64,000 nt of DNA, from the NCBI GenBank assembly GCA_030847615.1, contig JAUMIR010000005.1:80448492-80512491 (forward strand), given 5' to 3'. The notes beneath the pieces are model-generated. The model saw nothing but the letters and a program-made list of their open reading frames with translations. It did no database searches and was not told the origin of the DNA. Origin of the DNA: Gambelia wislizenii. Its lineage: Eukaryota; Chordata; Lepidosauria; Squamata; Crotaphytidae. The position numbers were made by a program, and so were the translations under genes. Each line of letters begins with the position of its first letter. Position 1 is the stretch's first letter. Shown in pieces: positions 45,101-56,905 of the stretch.

Positions 45101-45644
45101 GACTTTATCAGTCCGACTAAATATGGTGTCATAATGACACCACATAAATGCGAAAGGGTGCACAGATCAGATGACGTTGCCCTTTCATGTTTATGTATAG
45201 TGAAAATCACATAGTTTTTAATTGACGGCTTAAGCCATCAATAGATCCCCTGCTTTGCTTTTGTGTCAGAATTGCCAGTACATAAAATGTCGGGCCATTT
45301 AAATCTTGTACTTACCTTGACAATGCCAAACCATCCAGAACACTTCCAGGTCAGATCAGGACATCCAGGAAAGTTTCACTCTTTTTTGACCCTCCCCAGG
45401 TTACTCAGGCCCTTTAAAGTGTGTTAAGATGCTTGGTGTAACTTTAAATGTGTTATTTTTGTTTTTATTTTTAAATTGCCCATAAATGAAGTCTCATGGG
45501 ATTTCAAGCGACGAAGTTAATCGGGCTCCATTCACTTCCCCTTTATTCACAGATCTGCCTTTGCTGGAAGAAGAATGTAAGTGTGGGGGGAACATTCTTT
45601 TATGCCAGCAAAATAATATTTAAAGGGCAGGATCTAATAAAGTC
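45101..45644. mobile_element. non-autonomous DNA element, GACTTTATCAG type
   Basis: The ends are GACTTTATCAGTCCG... and ...GATCTAATAAAGTC. Flanks are CCTAG (45096-45100) and CTTAA (45645-45649), a decayed 5-bp duplication at best. The left 140 bp match 33610-33745. A middle block (GTACTTACCTTGACAATGCC, ACACTTCCAGGTCAGATC) resembles the ACTTACCTGGATGTCC...GGAAGTG region of the A-D family. No ORF. Confidence 0.75.
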
Positions 45645-45929
45645 CTTAATAATTTGAGTCATGTAGCTTCAGTCAATGATCCTATTAGCACAAAGCTGTG
45701 GTAATAGAAATGAAGATGGATAGGGGATGTCAACAATCTAGGAGTGAGGAAGTCATCTTTACACCAGGACTGGGACTTGGTTCCACTGTCAAAGGATAAA
45801 TGCCCCCCCCCCACATACCAATCCTCCAATACTGTCTGTGGCATAAGAATAATAGATTTATAGGCTAAAAGCAGATTCTACATTCACAATTGCCTTCCTG
45901 GACATTAGTGGATTGCTTCTTCCCTTGTT

Positions 45930-46285
45930 ATTTTTTAAATCTAAATTTAAAACTTTTCTGTTTTCCAAAGCTTTTGGAATTTCAGTTTAATATTGTTTTA
46001 TAATCTTGTATATCTTGATTACATGTATTTGTTAGTTTGCTTTCTCATATTGTATTTTTTGTAATTTAACTGGATAATTTGTTTTACCTTTGTATTGTAT
46101 CATTTTATATTTTATTATTCCTTCTACCCCACCCCCCTTGTGGTTGGGTGTGTGTGTGTATACACATATAGTTTAGATTATATGCCTATGGCAGTACTCA
46201 CTGTTTTTTGCTGTTTTACTTGTAAAGCACCATGCACATTTATGGTGTTATATAAGCACACAACACAACAATAAATAAAATGCAA
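45930..46285 (+). mobile_element. L2-type LINE 3' end
   Basis: AAATTTAAAACTTTTCTGTT, then TTCCAAAGCTTTTGGAATT resembles the end of an L2 ORF (LKTFLF-FQAF). The 3' UTR ends with GTAAAGCACCATGCACATTT and ATGGTGTTATATAAG, an L2-type terminus, then AATAAATAAA. Confidence 0.55.
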
Positions 46286-46289
46286 TAGC

Positions 46290-48096
46290 CCAATGACTCT
46301 CAGATTCCATTGGTTAAATGAGAAAAATCTTTCAAGAACCCAAAGCTCTTTACTGGTGACATTCTTGTCCTCTATTTGTGTTGAAATAATAGCAGGCTTT
46401 GCTAAAAATAGGGTAGTGGGTAGAAGGGTTATTGTTGACTAAGGTGCCTAACAGGAGCCAGAAAATGAAGAGTAATGTGGACATTTCTCACCTTGAGAGT
46501 CCCTCTCAAAGCTGAAATGCATTATTTAAATGACACTCTAATGTGCACCTTTCTTATTTGGGCTTTTGTTACCTCTACATTTATTTTTAATTCCTCTTCT
46601 GAGAGAGCCAGATATGCCTTTCATGCAGTATAACAGAGCACCTAACTGAAGGGTCTAGTTTAAGTAATCTGAACACTGGTGCATGCTGGGTAACAGTTGC
46701 TACATATATCATTGATAGGAACCATGGGAACAGAGGAGGAGAGATAACTAATAGAGAAGTAGATGCAAGCACAAGGACAAACCATATTTTCAGCAGAGAC
46801 TAGAATGAAATCCTCCCTCAGATTATGTAAATCTGCTTTTGGTTTCTGAAAATATTAAGCCTATTTTTGCATTCTTCCTGCACTGTCTTATTTATTTATT
46901 TTACTTCCACTTTTCCCCTTTGGGTATTGATAGCATGTCATCAAATAACAGCATGACATATGCTTAGTTTCTTGGAAAACTGAGATGAGAGTTGATTCAA
47001 GGCCGTACTTATGTACCAGGCCTGTATGTGTATTATATTGGTCAGCAAAAAGGATAAGGGATTCTTGGTAGTGCCCTCCTGCCTTTGAAACTCTGTTTCA
47101 GTTTATGTATGCCAGGCCACCTCATTAGGGGCCTTCAAGATTAGAATCTTATTGGTGACATACAACAGAGTAACCCTTGATCATGCCAGCATTAAGTATA
47201 TTAATGGACATTCTGGAAGGAGGTATCTACTACCTGTGCAACCCCTCAGATACTAATTGACTATGGAGAAGTTCCCTGATGTCATCAAATTGTGTTGTGC
47301 AGCTACAGAATGGAAAAGCCCAGTGTAGAAATATGGACAGAGTTTTATGTTCCATCACATTACTATTGAGCCTTCGCAATAGAGTATACAGATGCTCTAT
47401 ACTCAATGCTTGAAAAACATGTTTCTTGAGTGTCAGGGGAATGTGACAAAGAAGAGTCCTGGACTGGCAAGAATCTTTGCAGTTCAGGATTTATTCTGCC
47501 CTGAAAATACTGCCCTTGGGGACTTTTTCTGTACAAAATTGATGTATATGTTTTGTGCAGAAGCCAGCATTTTCTGCTGCTTACTGTGTAGAGGAGGCTG
47601 TTTTCTGCACAAAAAAACCATGTGTGAATTTTGCACAGAATCAGTCTCTGACTGCAAATAGTCTTTGAAAACTGCACAGTGAGAAGAAAATTGATAAAAT
47701 TACATTTCTAATAGAGTGCAATCTTAATGGTCAAAGATGCTAAAGGATCAGCCTAATTCACACTGAGCAGGTTGAAGTTGTTTTAAATCAAACCCATTCC
47801 CAGCCTAAGGAGGCTGAAAATTTCTTACTATAGATCTACCTCACTCTCGTCTGACTTTTTGGCAGCTTTACAGCTGTGTCTATAGGCTGAAATGGGTTTA
47901 AACTCTATGCAATTCAGCTGCTCCCTCAACCTTACCCTTCCCAACACATTTTGTGGTTCTTCTGCTAGCAGATCTTAGCCAACACATTTCTTGGTTTTGC
48001 TGGTAGAAAAGCAATTCTGCTGGCAAAGGTGGGTTTCTGCCACGAGAGGCTACTTGTACCTTATCTTACCGACTACAGCTGGGCTACCTTTCACTT
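46290..48096. other. mostly unassigned; short L2-like bit
   Basis: About 47055-47130 (GGTAGTGCCCTCCTGCCTTT, GCCAGGCCACCTC) resembles a decayed L2 ORF segment. About 47490-47690 has repeated TTCTGCACAAAA and TTTTGTGCAGAA motifs in both orientations. Otherwise nothing is recognised. Confidence 0.35.
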
Positions 48097-48112
48097 AGAA
48101 TTACACTCCTAT

Positions 48113-49585
48113 AGTATTAACGATTGAGAGCGATAAACTGAGATTTGGATTGGATGCTTTTATATGGTTTAATAAGGAATTGGCACACAAGGACTTTAAT
48201 GATCATTATCTATGGAAACCACTCCTTAGAGTTTGGAAAAAATATAAAAGTCGATGCTTGCCAAAAACTCCAGTGTGGATATCGACGCATGAAGCTTTTT
48301 ATAGAAGGGGAAAACTGTGGGATGTCAATTGATTAAGATATGAGGACCTGATAAGATGGGAAGGGAGTAAATTAGAAATTAAAACTCAAGATGAATTAAA
48401 AGCAGAGGGAATTACATGCCATTGGCTATTATCTAGACAAGTTTGGGAAAGGCTGAAACAGGATATGAGGATCTATGGAATAAAACAAAATAATACAGAA
48501 TTGGAAGAGTTAATCAGGTCAGATGATACCAAAATACTTGCCAAGATTTATAAAATATTGTTAAAATGGGACTGTGAGGAAGAGACAGTGAAAGAGTCTA
48601 TGATGAAATGGGCCCAGAATATTAAAAGCACAATTAGGTTTGAACAATGGGAGAAATTGTGGAATCATACATTGTATTTAACGGTGTGTCAGAGTTTAAA
48701 GGAGAACTGTTGGAAAATGTTTCACAGATGGTACATGACCCCAATAAACTTTTGAGAATTTATAAAATATCTAATAAACATTGTTGGAAGTGTAGAAAAG
48801 AAGTGGGGACTTTTTTTCACTGATGGTGGTCATGTAACCAAGCAAGGAAGTTTTGGATAATGGTTCATTCCACAATTGAGAAAATATTAAAAACACCCTC
48901 TCAAATGAGACCTGAAAAATATCTGCTATGTATTTTTGATGAGTCTATGGGAAAAGATAATGAGAAAATTTTGTTTAATTTAATTGCAGTGGCTAGAATT
49001 GTTTATGCGCAACACTGGAAATTAGAAACCATCCCCACAAGGGAGGAATGGGGAATTAAGGTGGTTGAACTTATATATTTGGATAAGCTAACATCGATGA
49101 TCAGAAATAAAAATATGAAGGATTTTGAGAAAGAATGGAAAGAGACGAAAGAATGTTTTTATGGAATATGGGGAAGCGGGATAGATATCGGGGGGGTTCA
49201 CTATGTAAAAAAAGTGAATTAAAAGAGGAAAGGAAATTTGAGAAGCCCCCATTGGTCAGAATAAATCAATATGGACTCAAATCGTTGTGAATATTAAGCT
49301 GAAATGAAAAGGAGGCAACATAAAATTAGATGCTGAATAAATCATCAATGATGAGACTTAATGGGAAGTAACAGATGAGGAAGAATGAGAAGAAGGTAGG
49401 AGAGTAAATGGAAGAGTGATAGAGAAGATTTTTAGTTAATGAAAGAAAGTAAGAAAGGATAGGATGAATGTAATGTGGAATATGTAGTGATATTATGAAA
49501 AGTTAAAATGTAATGAGTATGTATAACAAACTGAATGTACTTAACTGTGGAGAATTGAACAATAAAAATTATATTTTTTAAAAAA
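48113..49585 (+). pseudogene. 5'-truncated L1 LINE with 16-bp target duplication
   Basis: This copy holds only the C-terminal part of L1 ORF2 and the 3' UTR. Recognisable blocks are HYLWKPLLRVWKKYKSRCLP then KTPVWISTHEAFYR (about 48205-48310), NCWKMFHRWYMTP (about 48705-48740), and CWKC-KEVGTFFH followed by WWSC (about 48783-48835), with a TGA at 48821-48823 breaking it. The frame then runs to 49222 (YLLCIFDESM, RIVYAQHWK). The 3' UTR ends with AATAAAAATTATATTTTTTA and AAAAAA. The 16-bp AGAATTACACTCCTAT flanks it at 48097-48112 and 49586-49601, the product of target-primed reverse transcription at an ACTT/AGAA site. The exact duplication points to a young insertion. Confidence 0.95.
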
Positions 49586-49601
49586 AGAATTACACTCCTA
49601 T

Positions 49602-50186
49602 GAGATTTTCAGACAGGAACGAAAAAAGTGTTCCTGTCCCAGAATCTCCACTCCCACCCCTGTCATGGCACAATCACCCTCCCCACTGCACTTACCTCCT
49701 CTCCTGTCATTTCAGCAGCCGAGAAGTGAACGGAGCTCTAACGGAGCTCCATTCACTTCCTTGATTGAAATCCCACAGATTCTCGCAAGAAGATGCGAGC
49801 ATGAGAAATTCAAAAAGAAAAAGAAAAAAATGACAGCAAGCACAAAAACACACTTTAAAAGGTAGAAGTAACCCAGGGGTGGTCATAAAAAGTGTGTCAC
49901 TTACCTGGATGTCCCAATCTCACCTGGAAGTGTTCTGGCAGGGACCTCCCATTTACTCTGGGATCTCACCAGCATAACAGGGCACCTTTTCGCTTGCAGG
50001 AAAATCTGTGACAGAAACAAAACGGAGGATCTATTGACGACTTATCCCATCAATAAAAAGCAGTGCCAGTGGTACAGCAGCAGAATGGGCACATAACGAG
50101 GGGGAGACAACATCATCTAAAAAGGGACCCCTTTTGTAATCTCCTGGCAATCATGTAATGCCACTTTTAATGCATCTGATAATCTC
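49602..50186. mobile_element. non-autonomous DNA transposon, 5-bp TSD family, copy C
   Basis: The ends are GAGATTTTCAGACAGG... and ...CATCTGATAATCTC, flanked by CCTAT (49597-49601) and CCTAG (50187-50191). The left flank is also the end of the L1 target duplication. The body is close to copy D: GAAGTGAACGGAGCTCTAAC, TCCCACAGATTCTCGC, CACTTACCTGGATGTCCC, GGAAGTGTTCTGGCA. 585 bp, no transposase. Confidence 0.9.
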
Positions 50187-50715
50187 CCTAGTCATCTAAT
50201 TTGGCCTATAACTGAGGTAGGACTCTACTGGGGCCATTGTGTATATGGTGCTATACACAATTTCATTTTGATTTTAGAATTAACCTCACTATTTTTACTA
50301 TAAAAGTCTGTTATGCTATCTAAATTAAGGCTTCATAACAAACTCACTAATCCTTGTATGTTATGTAATGGGACCAAAATGAAGAATAAAGTAAAATTTT
50401 GGACCTCATCCACCAACTTTTCTCAATACCTTCCAAACAAATATGGAACAAGTGGATATGGGAGGCAAATATTTGGGATTCTGCATTTTTTTTCCTCTAT
50501 GAAAGTTTATCTTGACCAAACTTGATATTTACACTGAGGCTGATATTGTGGTGGGGGGAAGGATTGTCCAAGTTTGGTACAAGCTAACACACTGTCTTGG
50601 GATCAGGGGTGTTAGTTCATTTTTCAGGTAATCTGGTATGAAATCAATTTTAAGAATTGTAGGTGCTGCTACTCAAACTTTTGTTTCAACTCATAAGCAA
50701 ACTGATCAACATCAA
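50187..50715. other. unassigned stretch
   Basis: No gene or family recognised. TTGACCAAACTTGATA (about 50511) and TCCAAGTTTGGTAC (about 50567) form a weak inverted pair. Confidence 0.3.
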
Positions 50716-50722
50716 TGCTGTA

Positions 50723-51054
50723 CAGAATGACCCCTGTACCTGCAGGGGGTATGTTCTTGACCTTACATTGGATACCAAAAACTGTGGATAATAGCAAACC
50801 CTGTTAAAATGAACTACTTCTGGCCCAGTCATACCATAATGTTATGCTGGAAGACCTAGAAGATGCCTAGAGTGAACACCTCCCTAGGCATCTTCTAGGT
50901 CCTCCAGCATGACTCTATGGTCAGCTTCTGGTGGAAGCATATCATAAGAGTCACACTGGAAGACCTAGAAAGATGCCTAGAGAGACCTTTTTTTCCCCCA
51001 GACGTGGGTAAGTGAAGCTGTGGTTACTGGTCCCACGGATTTGGGGTTATACTG
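50723..51054. mobile_element. pogo/Tigger-type MITE with internal hairpin
   Basis: The ends are CAGAATGACCCCTGTACC and the reverse complement of CAGTATAACCCCAAATCC, flanked by TA. The centre has a hairpin with arms 50834-50870 and 50884-50921, plus a third direct copy of its arm (TGGAAGACCTAGAAAGATGC) at about 50955-50985. Confidence 0.85.
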
Positions 51055-51834
51055 TATACATTTCCTAGTTTTTTTATGGTTTTAGATTTTATTGTATACC
51101 ACCTTTGAAGGTTTACTTTAAAATGTAGTTTATTTTAAATAAGTACAATAAATAATTCAAGTTAAGTGTGGAGAGGTTATGATATTGCTGCTGCAGCTCT
51201 CAGGCTTTTTGTTTTGTTTTGTTTTGTTTTTTAAAAATATCCAAATTACATTTCTGTTTCCCAGATGATTTTCTGGCAATTCCCAGCAGCAGCTACAACA
51301 TTTTATTCCCACCCTTGACTGGGGTTCTTTTTAATTCCAAGACATATTGGAGCAATCTGTTCCCATCTCCTCTTTGCATTTTTTTAATGTTATAGTGCAA
51401 CACTGCATCAGTAAAATAGTATCTTTGTACTGTGACACAGTAATTCGTTAAAAAAATTCACAAAGGAGGAAATGTACCCTTCAAATCATAGGGTCACCTC
51501 AGCAAACTATGTCTCAGGGTTGTTGTTGTTTTAAACCTTTAGGAGAGTCCTAGTGCAGATCCAAGAAATTGCTACAAACAGCTCTCCCAAAGTATGGAAC
51601 AAGTGGATATGGGAGGCAATAACAATTGACAAAATTGGCAAAATCTAAGGACCTATATCATGACAATGTACACTCCTTTATAATAGTCTGGAAGATCCTC
51701 TAGTCTCTTCAAATTTAAGAGTTTCCAAGCTGAGGAATTTGGGATGTGAATATTGTAATAATTACAGAAGATAACTCTAAACATATATCTGGATGTTCCA
51801 CGATTCACTGCCATACCTGCACAGTGATGTTTTT
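51055..51834. other. unassigned stretch
   Basis: No gene recognised. A (TTTTG)n run lies near 51211-51228. The text GGAACAAGTGGATATGGGAG and GCAA at about 51597 repeats text at 50447, a local duplication of about 22 bp. Confidence 0.3.
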
Positions 51835-53190
51835 ACTCCAAGACTCAACGCAAGTCTCAAGCTTCTGTCTTCAAATCTCAAGTTGCATCTCAAGTCCTTG
51901 CATAATACTTTCAAGTTGAGTCTCAAGTTGGGTCTAAGGTCTGGGAGCCAACTTTAACAGAAAAAAGGAGGTGGTGGTAGGATGTGTGTGGGGCTGCTGA
52001 GGGGAGCAACACATCAGGGGAGATCAAGCTGCTTGTATCAAGCTGTTTGTATCTTGATGGCTGCCCCCACCACTGGGAGCAAAGTTCATAGTGTCTTTCA
52101 CTTCAAGCAGCAGTCAAAACTGATTCCCAAGAGCATGGGGCATGTTTCTCTGAGGGGAACAGCAAATGAGTCCTGTGCTCTGGACGTGGGCCCTGTGATC
52201 TGGGGGTGAGTTGCCTGTTGCTCCTAAGAAAAGTTTTAGAAGGATCCTTTCTCCTCAAGCCCTTGCCTAATGCATTTGCTGTTCCCCACTAAGAATGCAT
52301 CCCATGCTCTGGGGATGAGTCTTGCCTGCTACTCTTAGGAAAAGCTTTAGAAAGCTCCTCCAATGTGCACTATGGACAGGTTGCCAAGCAGACCTCAACC
52401 CCCATCTTAAGTCCATTGCCTAACACATTTGCTGTTCCCCTCTCAGAAACACACTCTGCACTCTGGGCTTGAGGCAGGGGTTCAGGTCTACTCAGTAGCC
52501 TGTCTCCACTTCTAAAGCTTTTCCTAGGAGCAGCAGGCAAGACTCGCCCCAGGCGCGTGGGACATATTTCTTGGAGGGGAACAGCAAACACTTTAGGCAA
52601 TGGGCTTAAGGCAGAGGTTGAGGTCTGCTCATCAGCCTATCCCCACTGCACATAGGAGAAGCCTTCTAAAGCTTTTGAAAAGCTTTAGAAGAATCCTTCT
52701 GCCTCAAGCCCATTACCTAATGCATTTGCTGTTACCACTTCCATCACATGACAGGTAGGCAAAAAGCAGTGAGATCATAGAAGCATTGTTCAAAGGAAGA
52801 AAACAATTTTCCATTCTGTAACATCTCTGGATTAATACCATATGTTACTGAACCAACACCAGCAAGTTAGTCATTAAATATATCATAGAATCATAGAGTT
52901 GGAAGAGGCCACAAGGTTCATCCGGCCCAACCCTCTACCATGCAGGAACACACAATCAAAGCACACCTGACAGATGCCCATCCAGACTCTGTTTAAAAAA
53001 AAACAAAGAAGGAGTCTCCACCACACTCCAAGGCAGTGTGTTCCACTGTCAAACAGCTATTACCATACATGAGTTGAGTCGAGTCAGTGCATCATTTATT
53101 ATTGAATCATGTCCAAGTCAAGTAATTGAAGCAACTTGAGTCTGACTTGAGTCCAAGTCAATTGACTTGAATCTATTTCACTGCATGCCT
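51835..53190. repeat. complex inverted-repeat region bounded by CTCAAGT/ACTTGAG minisatellites
   Basis: The left border (51835-51955) is a degenerate CTCAAGT/AAGTCTCAAG array and the right border (53080-53185) is its inverse, ACTTGAGTC/GTCCAAGTC. Between them, about 52050-52750, a unit containing TAATGCATTTGCTGTTCCCC, TCTAAAGCTTTTCC and CTCAAGCCCATTGCC occurs several times in alternating orientation. A CR1 fragment is inserted at 52883-53075. No ORF signature. The whole may be one composite element. Confidence 0.7.
52883..53075 (-). mobile_element. CR1 3' end, antisense
   Basis: ATCATAGAATCATAGAGTTG, then GAAGAGGCCACAAGGTTCAT, ATCCAGACTCTGTTT, GGAGTCTCCACCACACTCC and AACAGCTATTACCAT is the CR1 3' terminus on the minus strand. 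The terminal 8-bp repeat (ATTCTATG)n is present. Confidence 0.93.
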
Positions 53191-53649
53191 GTACCTTTTA
53201 ATGTTAGTTAACTATGGCATGTGAAGATGTAATCTTTCACACTCCTTCATGGCATTGACTGTGTAGTATTTATAGACACCATTGCCAGAGTTTTGGAAAC
53301 AATGGCATAGGCATTGAGATAAACGCAGGGACAACAGTAACAGCAACTCTTAGTATACACCAACTTCTTGTCCAGATTATGAAAAAACTCCCCATAGAAT
53401 GCAATGAGAATACATTTTGTCCCAACAAGATCCCATGGTGATTCACTATTTTTGGAAGGAGGAGGGCTAAAAGCTGCAAAACTACACAGAAAAAGTAGTT
53501 TTATTTTATTTTTAAAAAATAATGCGAGGAAATGCATATTAGCACTCATTAGGAAAACTTATTTGCTTTGCTGCACATTCTTGGAGAGGGCAGAACAGGA
53601 GATCAGCTTTTTTGGACATGCTTGGGGGACAGGTTTTCTAGCAAGGCAG

Positions 53650-53905
53650 TACCAAAAAGCACCCTATTGAATTTTCGCATTAGCGATCGTGCACTTTTTT
53701 GCTGTGCTGAGGTCCTAATAATTTTTTAAAGCAGATCACACTTGTGCACCTTTGCTTTAATGTTTTTTTTAAATACTATGCAATGGTGGCAACATACAAC
53801 ATGCTAATTTACAGCTGCCATCTTGATTCGTGGGTGTCAAACGCAGAGACAAAAGAACACTGCTGCGAATTTGCAGTAATGCATAGGAATTAGCATTATA
53901 TCCTC
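53650..53905 (-). repeat. unnamed dispersed repeat, copy 2
   Basis: The reverse complement shares GCAAATTCGCAGCAG, TTTGTCTCTGCG and GAATCAAGATGGCAGC in order with 10733-10975. Composition and length suggest a non-autonomous element. Ends not determined. Confidence 0.6.
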
Positions 53906-56312
53906 TCATCCAGACTAGCCCCTAGGGTTTGTTGAAAACACACATACCATGTCTCTTTCCCCCACAATGAGAAGGGGGAGAGATTCCAGTATTATTTAAT
54001 GAAGGGGTGTGGCTACCCCTACCAAAATTCAACTTATGCTTTTCCTCTAGCCTTTCTTTAAACCCAAAACTGTGCAGGATACACTGAACTTCTCAAAAAG
54101 GCTAACAGTTTTCCAGAAAGCCTCCCTGAACCATTAATAGTATGATTTGTGCACTTCTAGGCTCTTTATAGAGGTATATTACCAAAGTGCACTGGAGTTA
54201 TATCTATAGATGTCCCTGTACTAGGATGCTAGAATAATAAACAGCACAGTTAGTACTTTCAGGAGGATTGTAGAGTCTAACCCTTGCCAAAAAGCTGTGC
54301 ATTCATCATAAGGCCTGGGATTTTGACTAAAGAAAGATTAGAAGAGAAAACAGAGGTCAGTTTTCTGGGACAGGGCTGACCATTGCAGCACCACCGGGTA
54401 GGGAATACTGTTGATGTTAATGCATTAAGACTATGTAATGCAAATTTATCCATGACAACAATAACAACCAGGCCATCTGAACATGAGATGAGAGCAGGCA
54501 GAAGCACAGACCAAGAATGCTGCTGCCATGCTGCCAGAGGAGAGTTCAATAAAATAAGAAGGATCCTATGAGGAATAAATATTTTTAATGTTCTGTTCCT
54601 GAGGGAAGAGCTATATATGGATATGTTTCTACATATTTCTATACTTTCTCTCTTTCTCTGAATGCATTTTTTTCTTTGAGTGATAGCAGTGAGTAAAAAC
54701 AATGCATTGTTGTTTTCCTACGCAATTTTATTTTGTTTTGTGTTTCATTTTGTTTTGAAATAAAAATACAATGCTTTTTATTTCTATATACATCCTCTGT
54801 GAAAGATGCTGTTGGTAGAACTCAGGCTTTTTCTGTGGAATGGCTGTGACTGCCAATATCTTTCCTGGCAAATGTTCTAGAAAAAGCTGATAGGCACAGG
54901 ATAGCTGCTTCTCCTGAAAATCTCAAGCCCTAATTCTCACTGTCCTTCAGCCCAGAACATGCTCAAATGTTAGGTACAGATTCTGATGCAGCTTTCAGCA
55001 GATTTAAATAAAAGCAAACTAAAAACTTGGCACAAGATGGGCAACGTTTAGAAATCAAATTGGCAGTCAGAGTGATGATGGTATCACTGTCCATGGAGGC
55101 TTGGGACTTCCATGTTTGTGGGATGATGAATCCATTCTGGGTTTTAGTCTGAAATTTCAAGGAACTATCCATGGTGCTGAACTCATTTGTGGGATAGGGC
55201 TTAGTGCCTTGAGTAGCTCCTTTAAAGTGCAGACTAATATCCAGATTGGATTCACCATCCAACTGATATGGAAGTCATGATGTGCCACTGATCACTATTA
55301 TGGCTTGTTCTGGATCATACTCTAGAAATCATGATTTATGGGATCATCCAAACTACCTTTGGCACATAGAAAAGAGCATTCCTTGATGAATTTGAGTTGG
55401 GGGAGGGTGACAGAAGATAGTTGGAACCAGTAGCTGGAACCTTGTCCAAAATTGTTTTAGCCTGATGGGAATTGCCATCCAAAACATCTGGAAGCAACAC
55501 TTTTGGTAAGATTGATCCAGGCCATATGGTGTTGAGATGTTAGTAGTAGTCCTTCCATAAGTGCATAGTTCCACTACAGGGAAGCACACTAGGAGCAATG
55601 TAATGCTTAAAAATATTAAAAGGGCATATTTTCAGCAGGAAAACAAAGTGAGTCCAAAAAAGCAAATAATCCTGATTTTTTTTCAGTTTTCCTGGTATTG
55701 TTCCTATTACAAATAACAACTGTACATTTTCTTTGTTAAGTCAATAAAACTTTACCCAAAAAAAAGGTCCAGCACCCCACACACTATTCTCCTACATTTC
55801 TACTGTTCAGAATTTACTGAAGCAAACATAACCTCCTTTGCTTTTATCTCAAGCAAACATATAACCTCTAGACCTATTACAAAACATGAACAAGGTAATA
55901 ACCCAGAAGGCATGAAACAGCCCATCAATCTCTGCCTCCTTCCTTGATCTGTACATGCCCCTTCCTACTCTTAAATTACTACTGTCCACAAGAAACCATT
56001 CTCAGAATATATAAATTAGGCCAATGCAGTTGATACTGAACCATGCAAGATGTGGTTTAGCAGTAGTGCATGCTCTTTGCATAACTATCCTGCCACCTAG
56101 GATGTTTAAACCATTTATGCTAGCAGGATTTATTCAGCACATACAAGACTGAAGTCTTTCATCCCACCTGTATTATTAAATGTTAAGGTGATTTCAGTTT
56201 ATATCTTTCCCCTTATAATCCTATGAATCTCCAGTTCATAGGCCCAAGCTTATAATGTGCCTGGCTATGATGAATTTAGTGTTTTGCAATGATACCAGGA
56301 ACTTTATCAATT
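53906..56312. other. mostly unassigned stretch
   Basis: A 99-codon minus-strand frame (55262-54963; begins MDGESNLDISLHFKGATQ) is unbroken but I recognise no family and no neighbouring signals, so I do not call it a gene. About 55450-55505 (GATGGGAATTGCCATCCAAA, ACATCTGGAAGC) resembles a common reptile MITE that recurs at 58699 and 61318. Confidence 0.3.
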
Positions 56313-56485
56313 ATAGTGTTTGAATCATTTTCAGTGGTCATGGCAACATCCAATGGAATCTTGGGATTGACAGAGTAGGGAGGGGTATTTAGAATTGTTA
56401 GCCAGAAAGCTCTAGTCTTTCACCAGAAACCCCAGGATTCCATAGGATGTTGCCATGGCAGTTAAAGTGGAATCATAGTGCTATA
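56313..56485. mobile_element. foldback MITE (GCCATGGCA family)
   Basis: The left arm (ATAGTGTTTGAATCATTTTC, CATGGCAACATCCAATGG, AATCTTGGG) and right arm (CCAGGATTCCATAGGATG, TTGCCATGGCAGTTAAAGTG, GAATCATAGTGCTAT) are inverted repeats of about 55 bp. The arms share CCATGG...GGATTCCATAG text with 63001-63215. Confidence 0.75.
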
Positions 56486-56905
56486 TAAGAGATTCCACCT
56501 AAACATTAGGAAGAACTTCCTGACAGTAAGAGCTGTTCGGCAGTGGAATGCACTGCCTTGGAGTATGGTGGGGTCTCCATTTTTGGAGGTTTTAAATAGA
56601 GGCTGGATGGCCATCTGTTGGGACTGCTTTGACTGTGTGTTCCTACAGGACAGGGGATTTGACTATATGGCTGCTGTGGTCTCTTCCAACTCTGTGAACT
56701 TTTTCAGATGGGGTAAAAAAACAAACCCATGGAGGTCGGGAGGATGACGGCTCTGTCCCGCTTCCAGCTATTGGTTTTGGAGGATGGCATCATCCAAAAC
56801 CGATCACAGGAAGCAAGACAGAGCCATCCTCCTCCCAACCTCCATGGGTTTTTTTTTAACCCCATCTGAAAAAGTCCTATGATCCTATGATTCTATAATT
56901 GCACA
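56486..56905 (+). mobile_element. CR1 LINE 3' end, interrupted by a foldback
   Basis: RFHLNIRKNFLTVRAVRQWN and ALPWSMVGSPFLEVLNRGW is the C-terminus of CR1 ORF2 (about 56490-56605), followed by the 3' UTR GGCTGCTGTGGTCTCTTCCA and ACTCTGTG. After the insertion at 56697-56876 the tail resumes as CTATGATCCTATGATTCTAT, the 8-bp CR1 terminal repeat. Confidence 0.92.
56697..56876. mobile_element. 180-bp foldback MITE nested in CR1 tail
   Basis: Arms of about 85 bp begin AACTTTTTCAGATGGGGT and end CCCCATCTGAAAAAGTC, separated by a few central bases. Flanks CTGTG (56692-56696) and CTATG (56877-56881) form a 5-bp target duplication with one mismatch. The termini match those of the foldback at 1896-2223. 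Confidence 0.9.

Noticed and set aside
54963..55262. 99-codon minus-strand frame beginning MDGESNLD
   Set aside because: It looks less biased than most, but no recognised family, no flanking splice sites and no neighbouring coding evidence. A protein search would decide.
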